Assembly (NCBI GenBank): GCA_938049225.1
Contig: CALICM010000035.1
Location: 1-35,471 of the forward strand
Direction of reading: 5' to 3'
Length of the DNA stretch: 35,471 nucleotides
From: an uncultured Paracoccaceae bacterium
GTDB lineage: Bacteria; Pseudomonadota; Alphaproteobacteria; Rhodobacterales; Rhodobacteraceae
Under the pieces are notes generated by a model that was not told where the DNA came from, searched no databases, and saw only the letters and a list, made by a program, of their open reading frames with translations. The stretch's first letter is position 1. Each line of letters starts with the position of its first letter. A program made the position numbers and the translations under genes. Below are positions 26,538 through 35,334 of the stretch, piece after piece.

Positions 26538-26870
26538 TCACATCCAAACCGCCTGCACCTCGGCGTCCCAGCCCAAGGTCCGGGTGGCGCCATCGGTGAT
26601 CACCGGGCGTTTCATGAGGGCCGGATGGGTCTTGAGTTGCTCTTCCGCCTCCGACGCCTGCATCCAATCGCTCAGCCCCCGCCAAGTGGTGGATTTGCGG
26701 TTGACCAGGCGATCCCCAAATTCGACGAGCAAGGGCTGCCATTCCGCCTCGGTCAGCGGATCGGCCCGGATGTCGCGAAAGGTGATGCTATGCCCTGCCC
26801 CCTCAAGCGCCTTGCGGGCTTTGCGGCAGGTGTCGCAGGTTGGCAGGCCAAAGAGTGTGAGATCCGTCAT
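26538..26870 (-). CDS. ArsC/Spx/YffB-family thioredoxin-fold protein
   Basis: A 110-aa protein of the arsenate-reductase superfamily. C12-x-x-C15 (GLPTCDTCRKA) opens the thioredoxin fold, followed by FRDIRADPLTEAEW (residues about 33-46) and L-M-K-R-P-V-I near 88-94, the conserved cis-proline/Arg region. The CxxC pattern is that of YffB/Spx-like members rather than classical ArsC, so arsenate reduction is doubtful; a redox role with thiols is more likely. ATG with GGGGA 5-6 bases upstream. Divergent from the FAD/GcvT dehydrogenase gene, with a 260-base gap. Confidence 0.85.
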   Translation of the reverse strand: MTDLTLFGLPTCDTCRKARKALEGAGHSITFRDIRADPLTEAEWQPLLVEFGDRLVNRKSTTWRGLSDWMQASEAEEQLKTHPALMKRPVITDGATRTLGWDAEVQAVWM

Positions 26871-27093
26871 AAGCATCCCCTGTGCAGCGATCCGTTTGGC
26901 GGGCAACTTTGCATAGCTAAGCCGCCTTGGCGAGGCCCGAAGATGCCATTTGCGACCTGGCGCGTCGGCGCTGGACCAGATCGCCTGAGCCGGTATTCTG
27001 AGACTGCTGGTGAACCTATGGAAGGACAACCAGCTTGTATCCGCCTCCCCCGTACTACACACCCATGAACAGCCCACATCATTTGTCTTGGAT

Positions 27094-27105
27094 GTGTCTC
27101 GACAC
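27094..27105. promoter_or_regulatory. Small palindrome before the FAD/GcvT dehydrogenase
   Basis: GTGTC-TC-GACAC is a perfect 5-base dyad 25 bases before the dehydrogenase start. It may be an operator. The remaining part of the 260-base divergent gap (26871-27130) shows no gene and no clear promoter. Confidence 0.3.
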
Positions 27106-27130
27106 CACAAAATAAGGGAGGCCTTGTCTC

Positions 27131-29548
27131 ATGCGGACCCATGCACAGGCGGTTGTGATCGGCGGCGGCGTCATCGGCTGTTCGATCTTGTATCATTTGG
27201 CCAAGCTGGGTTGGCCCGAGGTCGTGCTGCTTGAGCGGTCTGAGTTGACAAGTGGCTCGACCTGGCATGCCGCCGCGAATATTCATGGGTTGCATGACAG
27301 CACCAATATCTCGCGGCTGCAGCACTATACCATGACCCTTTATGAGGAACTTGAGGCCGAGACAGGCCAAAGCTGTGGGGTGTTCCAACCCGGGTCGCTA
27401 TATCTCGCCCAGACCGAGGACCGCGAGCACCAGTTGCGCCTGCAAGAGGCCAAGGCCCGGCGCTACGGGATGAACTTCCACGAGGTCAGCCGCGACGCGG
27501 CCGAACGGCTGCACCCGCTAGTGAATTACGATGGCATCCGGTGCATCATGTTCGAACCCGACGGTGGCAATGTGGACCCCTCGGGCGTGACAAATGCCTA
27601 TGCCGTCGGCGCACGCCAGCGTGGGGCCGAGATCCATCGGTTCACCCCGGTGACCGGGACCGAGGCGCAGCCGGATGGAACCTGGATCGTCCGTACCGAC
27701 AAAGGGGATATTCGCACCCCTTGGGTGATCAATGCCGCCGGTCTGTGGGGGCGCGAGGTGGCGGCGATGGCGGGGATCGCGCTGCCGCTGATCCCGACCG
27801 AACATCAGTATTTCGTCACCGAAACGATCGCCGAGGTCGCGGCGATGGACCGTCGCCTACCATCGGTCGCCGATCGTGACGGCGAATATTATTTGCGGCA
27901 GGAAGGCCAGGGCCTGCTGGTCGGCGCCTATGAACGCGACATGAAGTTCTGGGCCGAGGATGGCACCCCCCCGGGCTTTGGGCATGAGTTGTTCGCCGAT
28001 GATCTGGACCGCATCGAAGAGAATATGCTGCGTGCCATCGACCGGGTGCCCGCAGTGGGCACCGCCGGGATCAAACGCGTGATCAACGGGCCGATGATTT
28101 GGTCGCCAGACAGCGCAGTGCTGTTCGGCCCGGTGCCCGAACTGACGGGGTATTTCTGTTGCAACGGTATCATCCCAGGCTTCAGCCAGAACGGCGGCAT
28201 AGGCAAACTTGCCGCTGAATGGATGATCGAGGGCGAGCCGAGTTTGGATCTGTTCGCCTGGGACATGGCCCGCTTTGACACATGGGCGGGCAAGGATTTC
28301 ACAAAAGCGCGGGTCGAAGACCAATACGCACATCGGTTCAAGATCCACTTCCCAAATGAAGAGCGCGCCGCCGGACGTCCGGTGCGCAGCCGCCCTGTGC
28401 ACAAGATGCAACAGCGGATGGGGGGGGTCTTTGGCCTGAATTCAGGTTGGGAGCATCCCCTCTGGTTCGCGGCCCCCGGTGAGCCAACCGGGGAGACAAC
28501 CGGCTTCACGCGCCAGAATTGGTGGGCCCCGGTCAACCGCGAGGTGCGTATGCTGCGCGAGCGTGCGGGGATCATCGATATCTCGAATTTCGCGAAATAC
28601 GAGGTAACGGGGCCCGGCGCGCAGGCGTGGTTAGAGGCGCTCTTTGCCAACCGCATCCCCAGCCAGCCGGGTCGATCCTGCCTGACCCCTTTGATCGGCA
28701 AGCGCGGCGGTGTGGCAGGGGATTTCACGGTGATCTGCCTGGCCGAAGACGACTACATGGTCATCGGCTCGGGCATGGCCGAGCGGTTCCATCAACGGTT
28801 CTTCAAACAGATCCCCCTGCCCCCGGACACAGAATTTCGCAGCCGAACCATAGCGTTATGCGGCTTCAATGTCGCGGGGCCGTTGTCACGCCAATTGCTG
28901 CAAGGCCTGACGAACGCCGCCCTAGGTCCTGAGGATTTTCGCTTTATGCGCGCGCGGCGCCTGACCCTGGCGGGGATCGAGGTGGTCGCGATCCGGGTCA
29001 GTTTCACGGGCGATCTGGGGTGGGAGGTGCATTGCGCGGCCCAGGATCAGGTGGCGCTTTACACCGCGTTGATCGACGCCGGGCGCACCCTAGATGCAGG
29101 CCCAGTGGGCAGCCGTGCGCTGGGGGCACTGCGGATCGAGAAAGGCTATGGCAGTTGGGGGCGGGAATACAGCCCCGAGTACTGGCCGCAAGAGTCTGGC
29201 CTCGCCCGGTTGATCAAGCCGGAAAAGGATTTTTTGAACAAAGCCGCTTGGGAGGCGATTGCCGAAAACCCGCCGCGCGAAACCCTGGTGATGCTGGAAA
29301 TCGACGCCAAGACCGCCGACGCCAGCCGGGGCGAGCCGATCTTCCTGCCGGACGGCACCCCTGTAGGCCAAGTGACGTCGGGCGCTTATGGGGCCTCGGT
29401 CCAGAAGTCCTTGGCCCTGGGCTACGTGAAAACGGGGGCCGTCGGCTCTGAGGGCAAGGTGAGCGTGGCGATCTTGGGACAGCCCCATGCGGCAGTGCTG
29501 CTGGGGCGCCCACCCTTCGACCCGGAAGGCGCAAAACTAAGAGCATGA
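27131..29548 (+). CDS. FAD-dependent sarcosine/dimethylglycine dehydrogenase with GcvT-like domain
   Basis: An 805-aa flavoprotein that demethylates an N-methyl amino acid, passing the one-carbon unit to tetrahydrofolate. The N-terminal half (1-385) is a DAO fold: GGGVIGCSI (11-19), VLLERSELTSGSTWHAAA (33-50) with H46 at the position covalently linked to FAD in dimethylglycine dehydrogenase. The middle (about 385-440) is the FAO-linker type, and residues 440-800 are a GcvT/aminomethyltransferase fold with the folate-binding signature GDLGWEVH. The strong ribosome site GGGAGG stands 9 bases upstream. It may act on sarcosine, dimethylglycine or a related osmolyte-derived amine; which one cannot be told. 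It is convergent with the P-loop gene, 7 bases apart. Confidence 0.9.
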   Translation: MRTHAQAVVIGGGVIGCSILYHLAKLGWPEVVLLERSELTSGSTWHAAANIHGLHDSTNISRLQHYTMTLYEELEAETGQSCGVFQPGSLYLAQTEDREHQLRLQEAKARRYGMNFHEVSRDAAERLHPLVNYDGIRCIMFEPDGGNVDPSGVTNAYAVGARQRGAEIHRFTPVTGTEAQPDGTWIVRTDKGDIRTPWVINAAGLWGREVAAMAGIALPLIPTEHQYFVTETIAEVAAMDRRLPSVADRDGEYYLRQEGQGLLVGAYERDMKFWAEDGTPPGFGHELFADDLDRIEENMLRAIDRVPAVGTAGIKRVINGPMIWSPDSAVLFGPVPELTGYFCCNGIIPGFSQNGGIGKLAAEWMIEGEPSLDLFAWDMARFDTWAGKDFTKARVEDQYAHRFKIHFPNEERAAGRPVRSRPVHKMQQRMGGVFGLNSGWEHPLWFAAPGEPTGETTGFTRQNWWAPVNREVRMLRERAGIIDISNFAKYEVTGPGAQAWLEALFANRIPSQPGRSCLTPLIGKRGGVAGDFTVICLAEDDYMVIGSGMAERFHQRFFKQIPLPPDTEFRSRTIALCGFNVAGPLSRQLLQGLTNAALGPEDFRFMRARRLTLAGIEVVAIRVSFTGDLGWEVHCAAQDQVALYTALIDAGRTLDAGPVGSRALGALRIEKGYGSWGREYSPEYWPQESGLARLIKPEKDFLNKAAWEAIAENPPRETLVMLEIDAKTADASRGEPIFLPDGTPVGQVTSGAYGASVQKSLALGYVKTGAVGSEGKVSVAILGQPHAAVLLGRPPFDPEGAKLRA

Positions 29549-29555
29549 TGATGCG

Positions 29556-31289
29556 TCAGCACGCGGGCCACGACCCGACGGTGAAACCCTGCTCGACCGC
29601 GATGTCGATGGTGGGTTTCAGTGCATCTGGGTTCGACGCCGGGTCGGCGGACAGTGCATATTTTGCAAAGAAGCCCTCAGCTTCATAGTCGACAACGCCG
29701 TTGCGGGTATGCCCCAAGACCTTGAGCGTCTGGGGATCCAGGAAGGTTACATCCGCGATGCGGTTGACGCAGTCCACCAGGAAATCGTCGGCAGCACCTG
29801 TGGCCTCCAGCAGAACTTCTTGCGGGCAGGTGGCCGCGACGTTGACCTGCCGATAGTGGTTGAGAAGCCGCATGCATTCTGGATCCAGCACGGTGATCTT
29901 GTCGTTCCAACCAAAGGCCACCGTGCGGGGCCGTGTGCCGAGGGGGACGCTGTTGTCCAGAAATTCAAAATGGATCTTCTGCCGATCCTTTTTGACCCAA
30001 TTAAAAAACAGCTGCGGCATGCCGGTATACGCTTCGATGTTGTGATCCAAAAGATCGTCCACCGCCTTATAGCGCCCGGTGGCCTGGCCCCGTTTCCAAG
30101 CACGTTCGACCGTCTCGGCCGGTGGGGTGATGATAAAGAACATGAAAACCGTATCGCCAAAGCGGCTGAGCAGACGGCTGTCGGCTTGTTGGCTGGCGGT
30201 CGCGGCGAAACTGTCGAAGCGGAAGCGGTCGATCAGCAGATGCGGCATTTGCCCCCGCTCGGCTTTCGCCTCCATATAACGGTCGAGTTTTTTGTCTATG
30301 ATCTCAAGTTCTTGACCGGTCAGCATCGCGGCGTATTTGTAATTCTCGCCCAGGCTGTCGTAGTCCAGCAAGTACTTGCGCCAATAGTCAGGGCTGACCA
30401 GCGCGAAATCCTGCCAGGCGACGCCCAACCGCTCGGCCAATTCGCGCTGCCAGGACCGGATGCTGCTTTTGCCCGCGGCCGAGGCGCCTTTGACATTCAG
30501 GACAAACGGTTTGGCCTGATGGGGAAGAAAGGTATAACCCTCGGCTTTTGCCGCCGTTTCGATCAGCGGGGCGATCTTGTCACCAATCCAACGGCTTCCA
30601 TAGGTGTTACAAACCCAAATGGCAGCCAGGCGCACGATCAGATCTTTGTCCGCAATCAAACGCCCCCGCCGCCCCACGATGCCCGAGACAATCGTGTGCA
30701 GGCCACAAAGGCAGGCGTGATCAAGGCTAGTGTCGGGCACGGCAATCGCGGCCTGCCAGTCTTGCACCGCTTGTAATTCTGGCAGCGGCTGTTCTGCGGG
30801 CGGCGGAACGCTTTTGGAAAACAATCGGCTGAGGAAGCCTGGTTCCGGCGGGGACGCGGGGGTTGAGCGGGCAAAAATGTCCCGGTCGAGTATGGTATGA
30901 AGATGGCCCTCTATCTCTTTTCGAAGTTGAGAAAAGTCGCGCTCGATAGCAGGAAGTTCGGGGCAAACATAACCTGTCAAGATGCGGTCGATCATGCCGC
31001 GCATGCTGATGCCCAGATCCTCGTAGTTTGGGCCATCCTGCACATGCAGATCGGCGGTCACCCTGATTGCGATCTCGTGCAGCGCCAGTCGGCTGGGCTT
31101 GAGCGCGGCCATTTCATGCGGCTTGCGCCCGCACAGGTCGGCCGCATCTTTCGCCGCGCGGTAAGTTGTGTCCGCGTTTTCAGGGGCGTAAAGCGTCACC
31201 TTTGGCAACAGAGCAGATGGGATATCCGACTGCAACCCGGGGTTCCAAGCGTTGAAATCACCGCCCGACGCGGATGGATCAAGCGCCAT
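29556..31289 (-). CDS. P-loop kinase-like protein with zeta-toxin-like features (unrecognised family)
   Basis: A 577-aa soluble protein of unknown function. Its N-terminal part (1-250) has no motif I recognise. A P-loop NTPase domain follows: Walker A G-A-S-A-A-G-K-S (268-275), then S-P-D-Y-W-R-K-Y-L-L-D-Y-D-S-L-G-E-N-Y (299-317), which resembles the substrate loop of zeta-toxin kinases, and a lid-like ERAWKRGQATGRYK (395-408) after TPPAETV. The C-terminal 130 residues have no match I know. It starts within tctA, 11 bases before its stop, at an ATG; a TTG 12 codons upstream is less likely. It is therefore translationally coupled to a tricarboxylate transporter. Confidence 0.72.
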   Translation of the reverse strand: MALDPSASGGDFNAWNPGLQSDIPSALLPKVTLYAPENADTTYRAAKDAADLCGRKPHEMAALKPSRLALHEIAIRVTADLHVQDGPNYEDLGISMRGMIDRILTGYVCPELPAIERDFSQLRKEIEGHLHTILDRDIFARSTPASPPEPGFLSRLFSKSVPPPAEQPLPELQAVQDWQAAIAVPDTSLDHACLCGLHTIVSGIVGRRGRLIADKDLIVRLAAIWVCNTYGSRWIGDKIAPLIETAAKAEGYTFLPHQAKPFVLNVKGASAAGKSSIRSWQRELAERLGVAWQDFALVSPDYWRKYLLDYDSLGENYKYAAMLTGQELEIIDKKLDRYMEAKAERGQMPHLLIDRFRFDSFAATASQQADSRLLSRFGDTVFMFFIITPPAETVERAWKRGQATGRYKAVDDLLDHNIEAYTGMPQLFFNWVKKDRQKIHFEFLDNSVPLGTRPRTVAFGWNDKITVLDPECMRLLNHYRQVNVAATCPQEVLLEATGAADDFLVDCVNRIADVTFLDPQTLKVLGHTRNGVVDYEAEGFFAKYALSADPASNPDALKPTIDIAVEQGFTVGSWPAC

Positions 31290-32796
31290 GCGACCTGGCC
31301 CGGCCCCTGCGACGCAAAAAGGCAAACAACGGCAGCAGGATGAAAACGATGGCCACGGCCATAATCGGCCCCGAAATCGGCCGGGTGAAAAAGATCATCG
31401 GATCGCCCGAGGAGAGCAGTAGGGATTGCCGCAACGTTGGCTCAGCGATGGGGCCCAGCACGATGGCCAAGACGGCAGGTGCCAGCGGGTAGTCGAACTT
31501 GCGCAGGAAAAACGCGCTCAGCCCAAAGGCCAGCATCAGCCAAACATCGTGCATATCGTGCGTGGCGGCATAGCCGCCGACGATGGACAGGACAAAGATC
31601 ATTGGCGCCAGGATGGTGAACGGCATCCGCAGCATCCAGATAAAAAGCGGAATGAACGACAAGTTGATCACCAGGGCCGCGAAATTTGACACATAGAACG
31701 ACCCAATCAGCCCCCAGACAAAGGCGGGTTCATCCGTGAACAGCCGCGGGCCGGGGGTCAGGCCCCAGATCACCATGCCCCCAAGAAGGATCGCGGTGGT
31801 GGGCGAGCCGGGAATGCCCAGGGTCAGCATCGGCAGCATCGACCCGGTCGAGGCGGAGTTGTTCGCCGCCTCCGGGGCGGCGACCCCATCGGGGTTGCCT
31901 TTGCCATAACTCTCGGGATCGCGGGCCGTCATTTTGGCGATGCCATAGGCCATGAGTGAACCCGGCGTGGCCCCGGCGGCCGGCAGAATGCCAACGAAAA
32001 ACCCCAGGGTCGAACCGATGGACATGCCCTTCCAGCCCCTTGTCATGCTCGCTTTGGTGTCGGCCGCGATGCCGCGCACGCTCATCTTCGCCTCGGTCGA
32101 GGTGATCTTGCCGCGCGTGGTGTCGATGGTCCACAGCATCTCGCCCAGGCCATAAACACCGATGGCAAGCACCAGGAAGTTGATACCGTGCAGAAAGCCC
32201 GTGATGTCGAAAAACACCAAGCGCGGCGCGCCCGAGATCTCGTCGAAGCCGACGGCGGCAAAGACCAGGCCCAGACAGATTGAGAGCACCGTTTTAGGAA
32301 TGTCGTCACCGCCCAGACCGACAAAGGTCGCAAAGGCGAGCAACATCAGGGCAAACACTTCTGGGGCCCCGAAGTTGAGCGCGACCGAAGCCAAGGCCGG
32401 GGCAAAGAGCGTGAACAGGATGATCGAGACCGTCCCCCCGACAAAAGACGCAATCGCGGCAGTGACCAGCGCCAGACTGGCGCGGCCCTTCATCGCCAAG
32501 GGGCGGCCGTCAAAGGTGGTGGCCACAGCCGTCGATGCCCCGGGGATCCCAAGGGTGATCGAGCTGATCGCGCCACCATACATCGCGCCGTAATAGATCG
32601 CGGCCAAAAAGATGATGGCCGAGGCAGGCGGCACCAGAAAGGTAATCGGCAGCAGGATCGCGACACCGTTTACCGAGCCTAGACCAGGCATCATCCCGAT
32701 GAACAGCCCCAGCGTCACCCCGATCAGGATCAGGGCCAGGTTGATCGGCTGCAGTGCCTCGAGTAATCCGCTGGAAAGAAGTGCGAGTATTTCCAT
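31279..32796 (-). CDS. tctA: Tripartite tricarboxylate transporter, large membrane subunit
   Basis: A 505-aa TctA-family carrier with about 12 hydrophobic segments and the conserved early motif GLFIGMMPGLGSVNGVAILLP (residues about 30-50), GIPGASTAVATTFDG (83-97), and in the second half FFVGILPAAGATPGSLMAYGI and TLGIPGSPTTAILLGGM. It takes up a carboxylate using an ion gradient and TctC-bound substrate. It is 46 bases after tctB, with a palindrome (GTCCGATCGGAC) between them. The C-terminus is overlapped by the P-loop protein gene. Confidence 0.95.
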   Translation of the reverse strand: MEILALLSSGLLEALQPINLALILIGVTLGLFIGMMPGLGSVNGVAILLPITFLVPPASAIIFLAAIYYGAMYGGAISSITLGIPGASTAVATTFDGRPLAMKGRASLALVTAAIASFVGGTVSIILFTLFAPALASVALNFGAPEVFALMLLAFATFVGLGGDDIPKTVLSICLGLVFAAVGFDEISGAPRLVFFDITGFLHGINFLVLAIGVYGLGEMLWTIDTTRGKITSTEAKMSVRGIAADTKASMTRGWKGMSIGSTLGFFVGILPAAGATPGSLMAYGIAKMTARDPESYGKGNPDGVAAPEAANNSASTGSMLPMLTLGIPGSPTTAILLGGMVIWGLTPGPRLFTDEPAFVWGLIGSFYVSNFAALVINLSFIPLFIWMLRMPFTILAPMIFVLSIVGGYAATHDMHDVWLMLAFGLSAFFLRKFDYPLAPAVLAIVLGPIAEPTLRQSLLLSSGDPMIFFTRPISGPIMAVAIVFILLPLFAFLRRRGRARSHGA

Positions 32797-32815
32797 GTTT
32801 AAGTCCCATTCACCT

Positions 32816-32827
32816 GTCCGATCGGAC
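32816..32827. repeat. Perfect 12-base palindrome between tctB and tctA
   Basis: GTCCGATCGGAC lies within CCTGTCCG/CGGACGGG, so it could form a small hairpin. It sits just before the tctA ribosome site region, which is otherwise weak. It may tune tctA expression. Confidence 0.35.
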
Positions 32828-32842
32828 GGGTTCCCCAGTCGA

Positions 32843-33346
32843 TCAATAGATGATGGTGTTGAGCCAGTTGTAGAACGGCTCGGTAAAGCGCATCCCCTTA
32901 GGCATTGTGACCCGCATCAGCGCCTCGAAGAAGAAGAAAAACACAACCGGCGTCACAATCGAGATGGTCGCCGACAATAGCAGCGAATGCCGACCCAGGA
33001 ACCACAAATAGTAGAACAGGAACAACAACATCGCCCCATACATCGAGATGACGTTGACCAGTGCAACGAAAGCAAAGATCCCCCCAAAGACCAGCACCAG
33101 CATCTTGCGCCCCTCGGCGTCCAGCACTGGCTCGGTCGAGCGGGACGGCGGGGATGTCCGCCGCGCCGCGTTATAGGCGATCAGTGCCGTACAGATCAGC
33201 ATAATCGCCGACAGCCAGAACGGCCAGGCGCCGCCCCCCGGTCCTTCGTCGGCGATATAGCCGATCTCCAGTTCGGTGCTTTTCCACATCATATAAAGGG
33301 AAAGGACGGCCAAGATGCCCGCCGTTATGAACTCTCCACGCCGCAT
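32843..33346 (-). CDS. tctB: Tripartite tricarboxylate transporter, small membrane subunit
   Basis: A 167-aa TctB-family protein with four predicted membrane segments (about residues 8-22, 43-60, 84-104 and 110-142) and a cytoplasmic loop (62-80). The early GYIADEGPGGGAWPFWLSAIML block is typical. The start at 33346 is fixed by GGGGGAGGTCAA before the ATG and the MRRGEFI beginning; upstream codons in frame are within the tctC-tctB gap. It lies 32 bases after tctC and pairs with TctA. Confidence 0.92.
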   Translation of the reverse strand: MRRGEFITAGILAVLSLYMMWKSTELEIGYIADEGPGGGAWPFWLSAIMLICTALIAYNAARRTSPPSRSTEPVLDAEGRKMLVLVFGGIFAFVALVNVISMYGAMLLFLFYYLWFLGRHSLLLSATISIVTPVVFFFFFEALMRVTMPKGMRFTEPFYNWLNTIIY

Positions 33347-33378
33347 CTTGACCTCCCCCTGTCGTTTGGGTCTGGCGC

Positions 33379-34347
33379 TTATTCGCCCAGTTCCGACAAC
33401 AGTTCTTTGTGGCGATCGACCTGAACGCCCCAATAGGCCTGCTGATCTTCAGGGCTCATCCAAAGCGGTGACAGGCTTTCCGACGCCATATAGGCCTGCC
33501 ACTCTTCCGAGTCGTAGATCTTCTTAAACAAGTCCTGATAATAGGCCGCGGCCTCGGCCGACTGGCCTGGGGCCCCAACAACCGCTCTTTGGTTGTAGTA
33601 AGCAAAGTCATGGCCCTTTTCCTTGACGGTGGGTACATCTGGGAAGGCCGGAAGACGTTCGTCCGAGAACGCGAGCAAGGGCACCACATCGCCCGATGCG
33701 AAGAAGCCTTTGGTCTCGGACGGGTTATTGACGGTCGCCATGATCTGCTTACCCGCCAGATCTTTGGCCACGGCCCCGCCACCCTTGTAGGGGATGTATT
33801 TGACCTTGATCCCAAAGGATTTTTCCATGAAGGCGATCACCAGAGAGTCTTCCTGTCCCTTGCCGGTGCCACCCATGATGTAGTCATCCGAGGCGTTAAC
33901 AGCCTCCAGCCACTCCTCAAACGTGGTGACGCCGCTGTCCTTATGGACCCACAAAACAAAGGGATCGACCCCCATCATCGCCACCGGCGTGAAGGTCGAG
34001 ACATCGATGCCAAGCGCCTCCTGCCGCAGGGGGGTGGTGAAGAAGGAATTCAAGGTCACCAAGATTGTGTGATCGGGATCCGACGCCCCTTTCAGGGCGA
34101 TCAGCGCTTCAGCCCCCGAGCCGCCACCTTTGTTGTTCGGCACCAGCGGTCGGGTGGTCAGGCTCTTTTTCTCAGCCACGGATTGCAGAAAACGGGCGAT
34201 CTGGTCCGCGCCGCCGCCAGCGCCCGCCATGATCACGAAATCGACGGGTTTGTTCGGCTCCCAGGCTTGGGCTGCACCCGTCATTGTCATAAGGCCAAGG
34301 GCAGCTGCGCCCACTATTCTTGTTACACTATTTGATTTATTCGCCAT
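33379..34347 (-). CDS. tctC: Tripartite tricarboxylate transporter substrate-binding protein
   Basis: A 322-aa periplasmic TctC/Bug-type binding protein. The signal peptide ends at AAQA around residue 28 (MANKSNSVTRIVGAAALGLM...). The mature part begins WEPNKPVDFVIMAGAGGGADQIARF, the family's PGGGxD-like ligand loop, with NKGGGSGAEAL further on (about 74-84). AAGGGAGGACCAA precedes the ATG at 34347. Ligand is probably a carboxylate, not otherwise assignable. The 117-base gap before it separates it from the usp gene and should contain the tct promoter. Confidence 0.92.
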   Translation of the reverse strand: MANKSNSVTRIVGAAALGLMTMTGAAQAWEPNKPVDFVIMAGAGGGADQIARFLQSVAEKKSLTTRPLVPNNKGGGSGAEALIALKGASDPDHTILVTLNSFFTTPLRQEALGIDVSTFTPVAMMGVDPFVLWVHKDSGVTTFEEWLEAVNASDDYIMGGTGKGQEDSLVIAFMEKSFGIKVKYIPYKGGGAVAKDLAGKQIMATVNNPSETKGFFASGDVVPLLAFSDERLPAFPDVPTVKEKGHDFAYYNQRAVVGAPGQSAEAAAYYQDLFKKIYDSEEWQAYMASESLSPLWMSPEDQQAYWGVQVDRHKELLSELGE

Positions 34348-34459
34348 TTGGTCCTCCCTTTTGGCTTTCTTTACGCCTCCAACACACATTTTTATTTTCG
34401 CAAGACCGTATGAGATCCGGTCCTTATTGTTTTTGTCCTACCTACGCAGGAATGAGCGC

Positions 34460-34476
34460 TTGAACTAGTGGTTCAA
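34460..34476 (-). terminator. Short hairpin at the end of the usp gene
   Basis: TTGAAC-CACTA-GTTCAA on the minus strand forms a 6-pair stem that overlaps the last codons and stop of the universal stress gene. No T-run follows, so it may be a weak terminator or processing site. Confidence 0.35.
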
Positions 34477-35322
34477 AAGCACTGGAATCGTTGAGGTATC
34501 TACGACTGTCTGCGTATTGCCCCCGAATATTGTTTCCCGCTCGTGGCTGTCGCCGTAAGCGCCCATGATCATCATATCCGCCCCAAGGTCTGCGCTGGCA
34601 TCTAGCAGCGCGCGGCCAAGCTTGCGATTGGGCGGAAAATCCTCGACCCGCGCGGTGATGCCGTGCAGGGCCAAATAGCGCACCAACTCATCCGTGCTCG
34701 TCCCGGGTCCGGCATCCGCGCCGTTCGACAGGATCCACACAATGTCAGCCCCGCGCAGCACGCTTTTGCATTGCGACAGCGCACGCGCGGCCTCGGCGCT
34801 ACCATTCCAGGCAATGGCGACCTTCGCGCCCAGAGCCTGAGGGGCTTCGTCCATTGGCGGGCACATCAGCACCGGGCGGCCGGAATGAAACAACGCGGCC
34901 TTTAGCGTGTTATGCCCCAGATTTCGGTCGCGATCCGGCTTGGCCACGGCGATCATATCAGCCAATCGGCCGAGGCGCTTGATCACATCGACCTGACGCC
35001 CTGCCTCTTCCACAAATTCGACAGTCGCCACGGTACCGATGGCGCTGTCGGTCGGGTTCAGGGCCAAGGTTGCGGCCAGCGCCTGCAACTCATCCCTCAG
35101 GCCGGTCTCGGTTTGATCGGCCACTTGGTTGGACTGCTCGATGATCTGCTTGCGCAAAAACTCGGGCAAAGGCACACCATAAGGCATCAAATCCTGCGGG
35201 CGTGGGCGGCAGTGGGCGACGGCGATATGCGCAACATGGCGATGGGCCAGGGCCGCGGCATGGGCCAAGACGTTGTCGCCCTTCCCATCCCCCCTGACCG
35301 GCACCAAAATTTTGCGTATCAC
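34465..35322 (-). CDS. Universal stress protein, two-domain (UspA family)
   Basis: A 285-aa cytoplasmic protein with two Usp folds in tandem. The first is MIRKILVPVRGDGKGDNVLAHAAALA..., the second starts near residue 166 (VAIAWNGSAEAARAL) and ends with MMIMGAYGDSHERETIFGG and STIPVLLNH, holding the G-2x-G-9x-G-type ATP-binding pattern. It may bind ATP and help stress survival. The start is a GTG at 35322 with GGAGGGA 7 bases upstream, directly beside the fhs stop (12 bases). It may be cotranscribed with fhs. Confidence 0.92.
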   Translation of the reverse strand: MIRKILVPVRGDGKGDNVLAHAAALAHRHVAHIAVAHCRPRPQDLMPYGVPLPEFLRKQIIEQSNQVADQTETGLRDELQALAATLALNPTDSAIGTVATVEFVEEAGRQVDVIKRLGRLADMIAVAKPDRDRNLGHNTLKAALFHSGRPVLMCPPMDEAPQALGAKVAIAWNGSAEAARALSQCKSVLRGADIVWILSNGADAGPGTSTDELVRYLALHGITARVEDFPPNRKLGRALLDASADLGADMMIMGAYGDSHERETIFGGNTQTVVDTSTIPVLLNH

Positions 35323-35334
35323 CGAACGTCCCTC

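Noticed and set aside
26538-26870. True arsenate reductase of an ars operon
   Set aside because: CxxC at the active site is Spx/YffB-like and no arsR or efflux gene is near.
29556-31289. Classical zeta toxin-antitoxin pair
   Set aside because: No small antitoxin gene is adjacent, the protein is much larger than zeta toxins, and it is coupled to a transporter gene.
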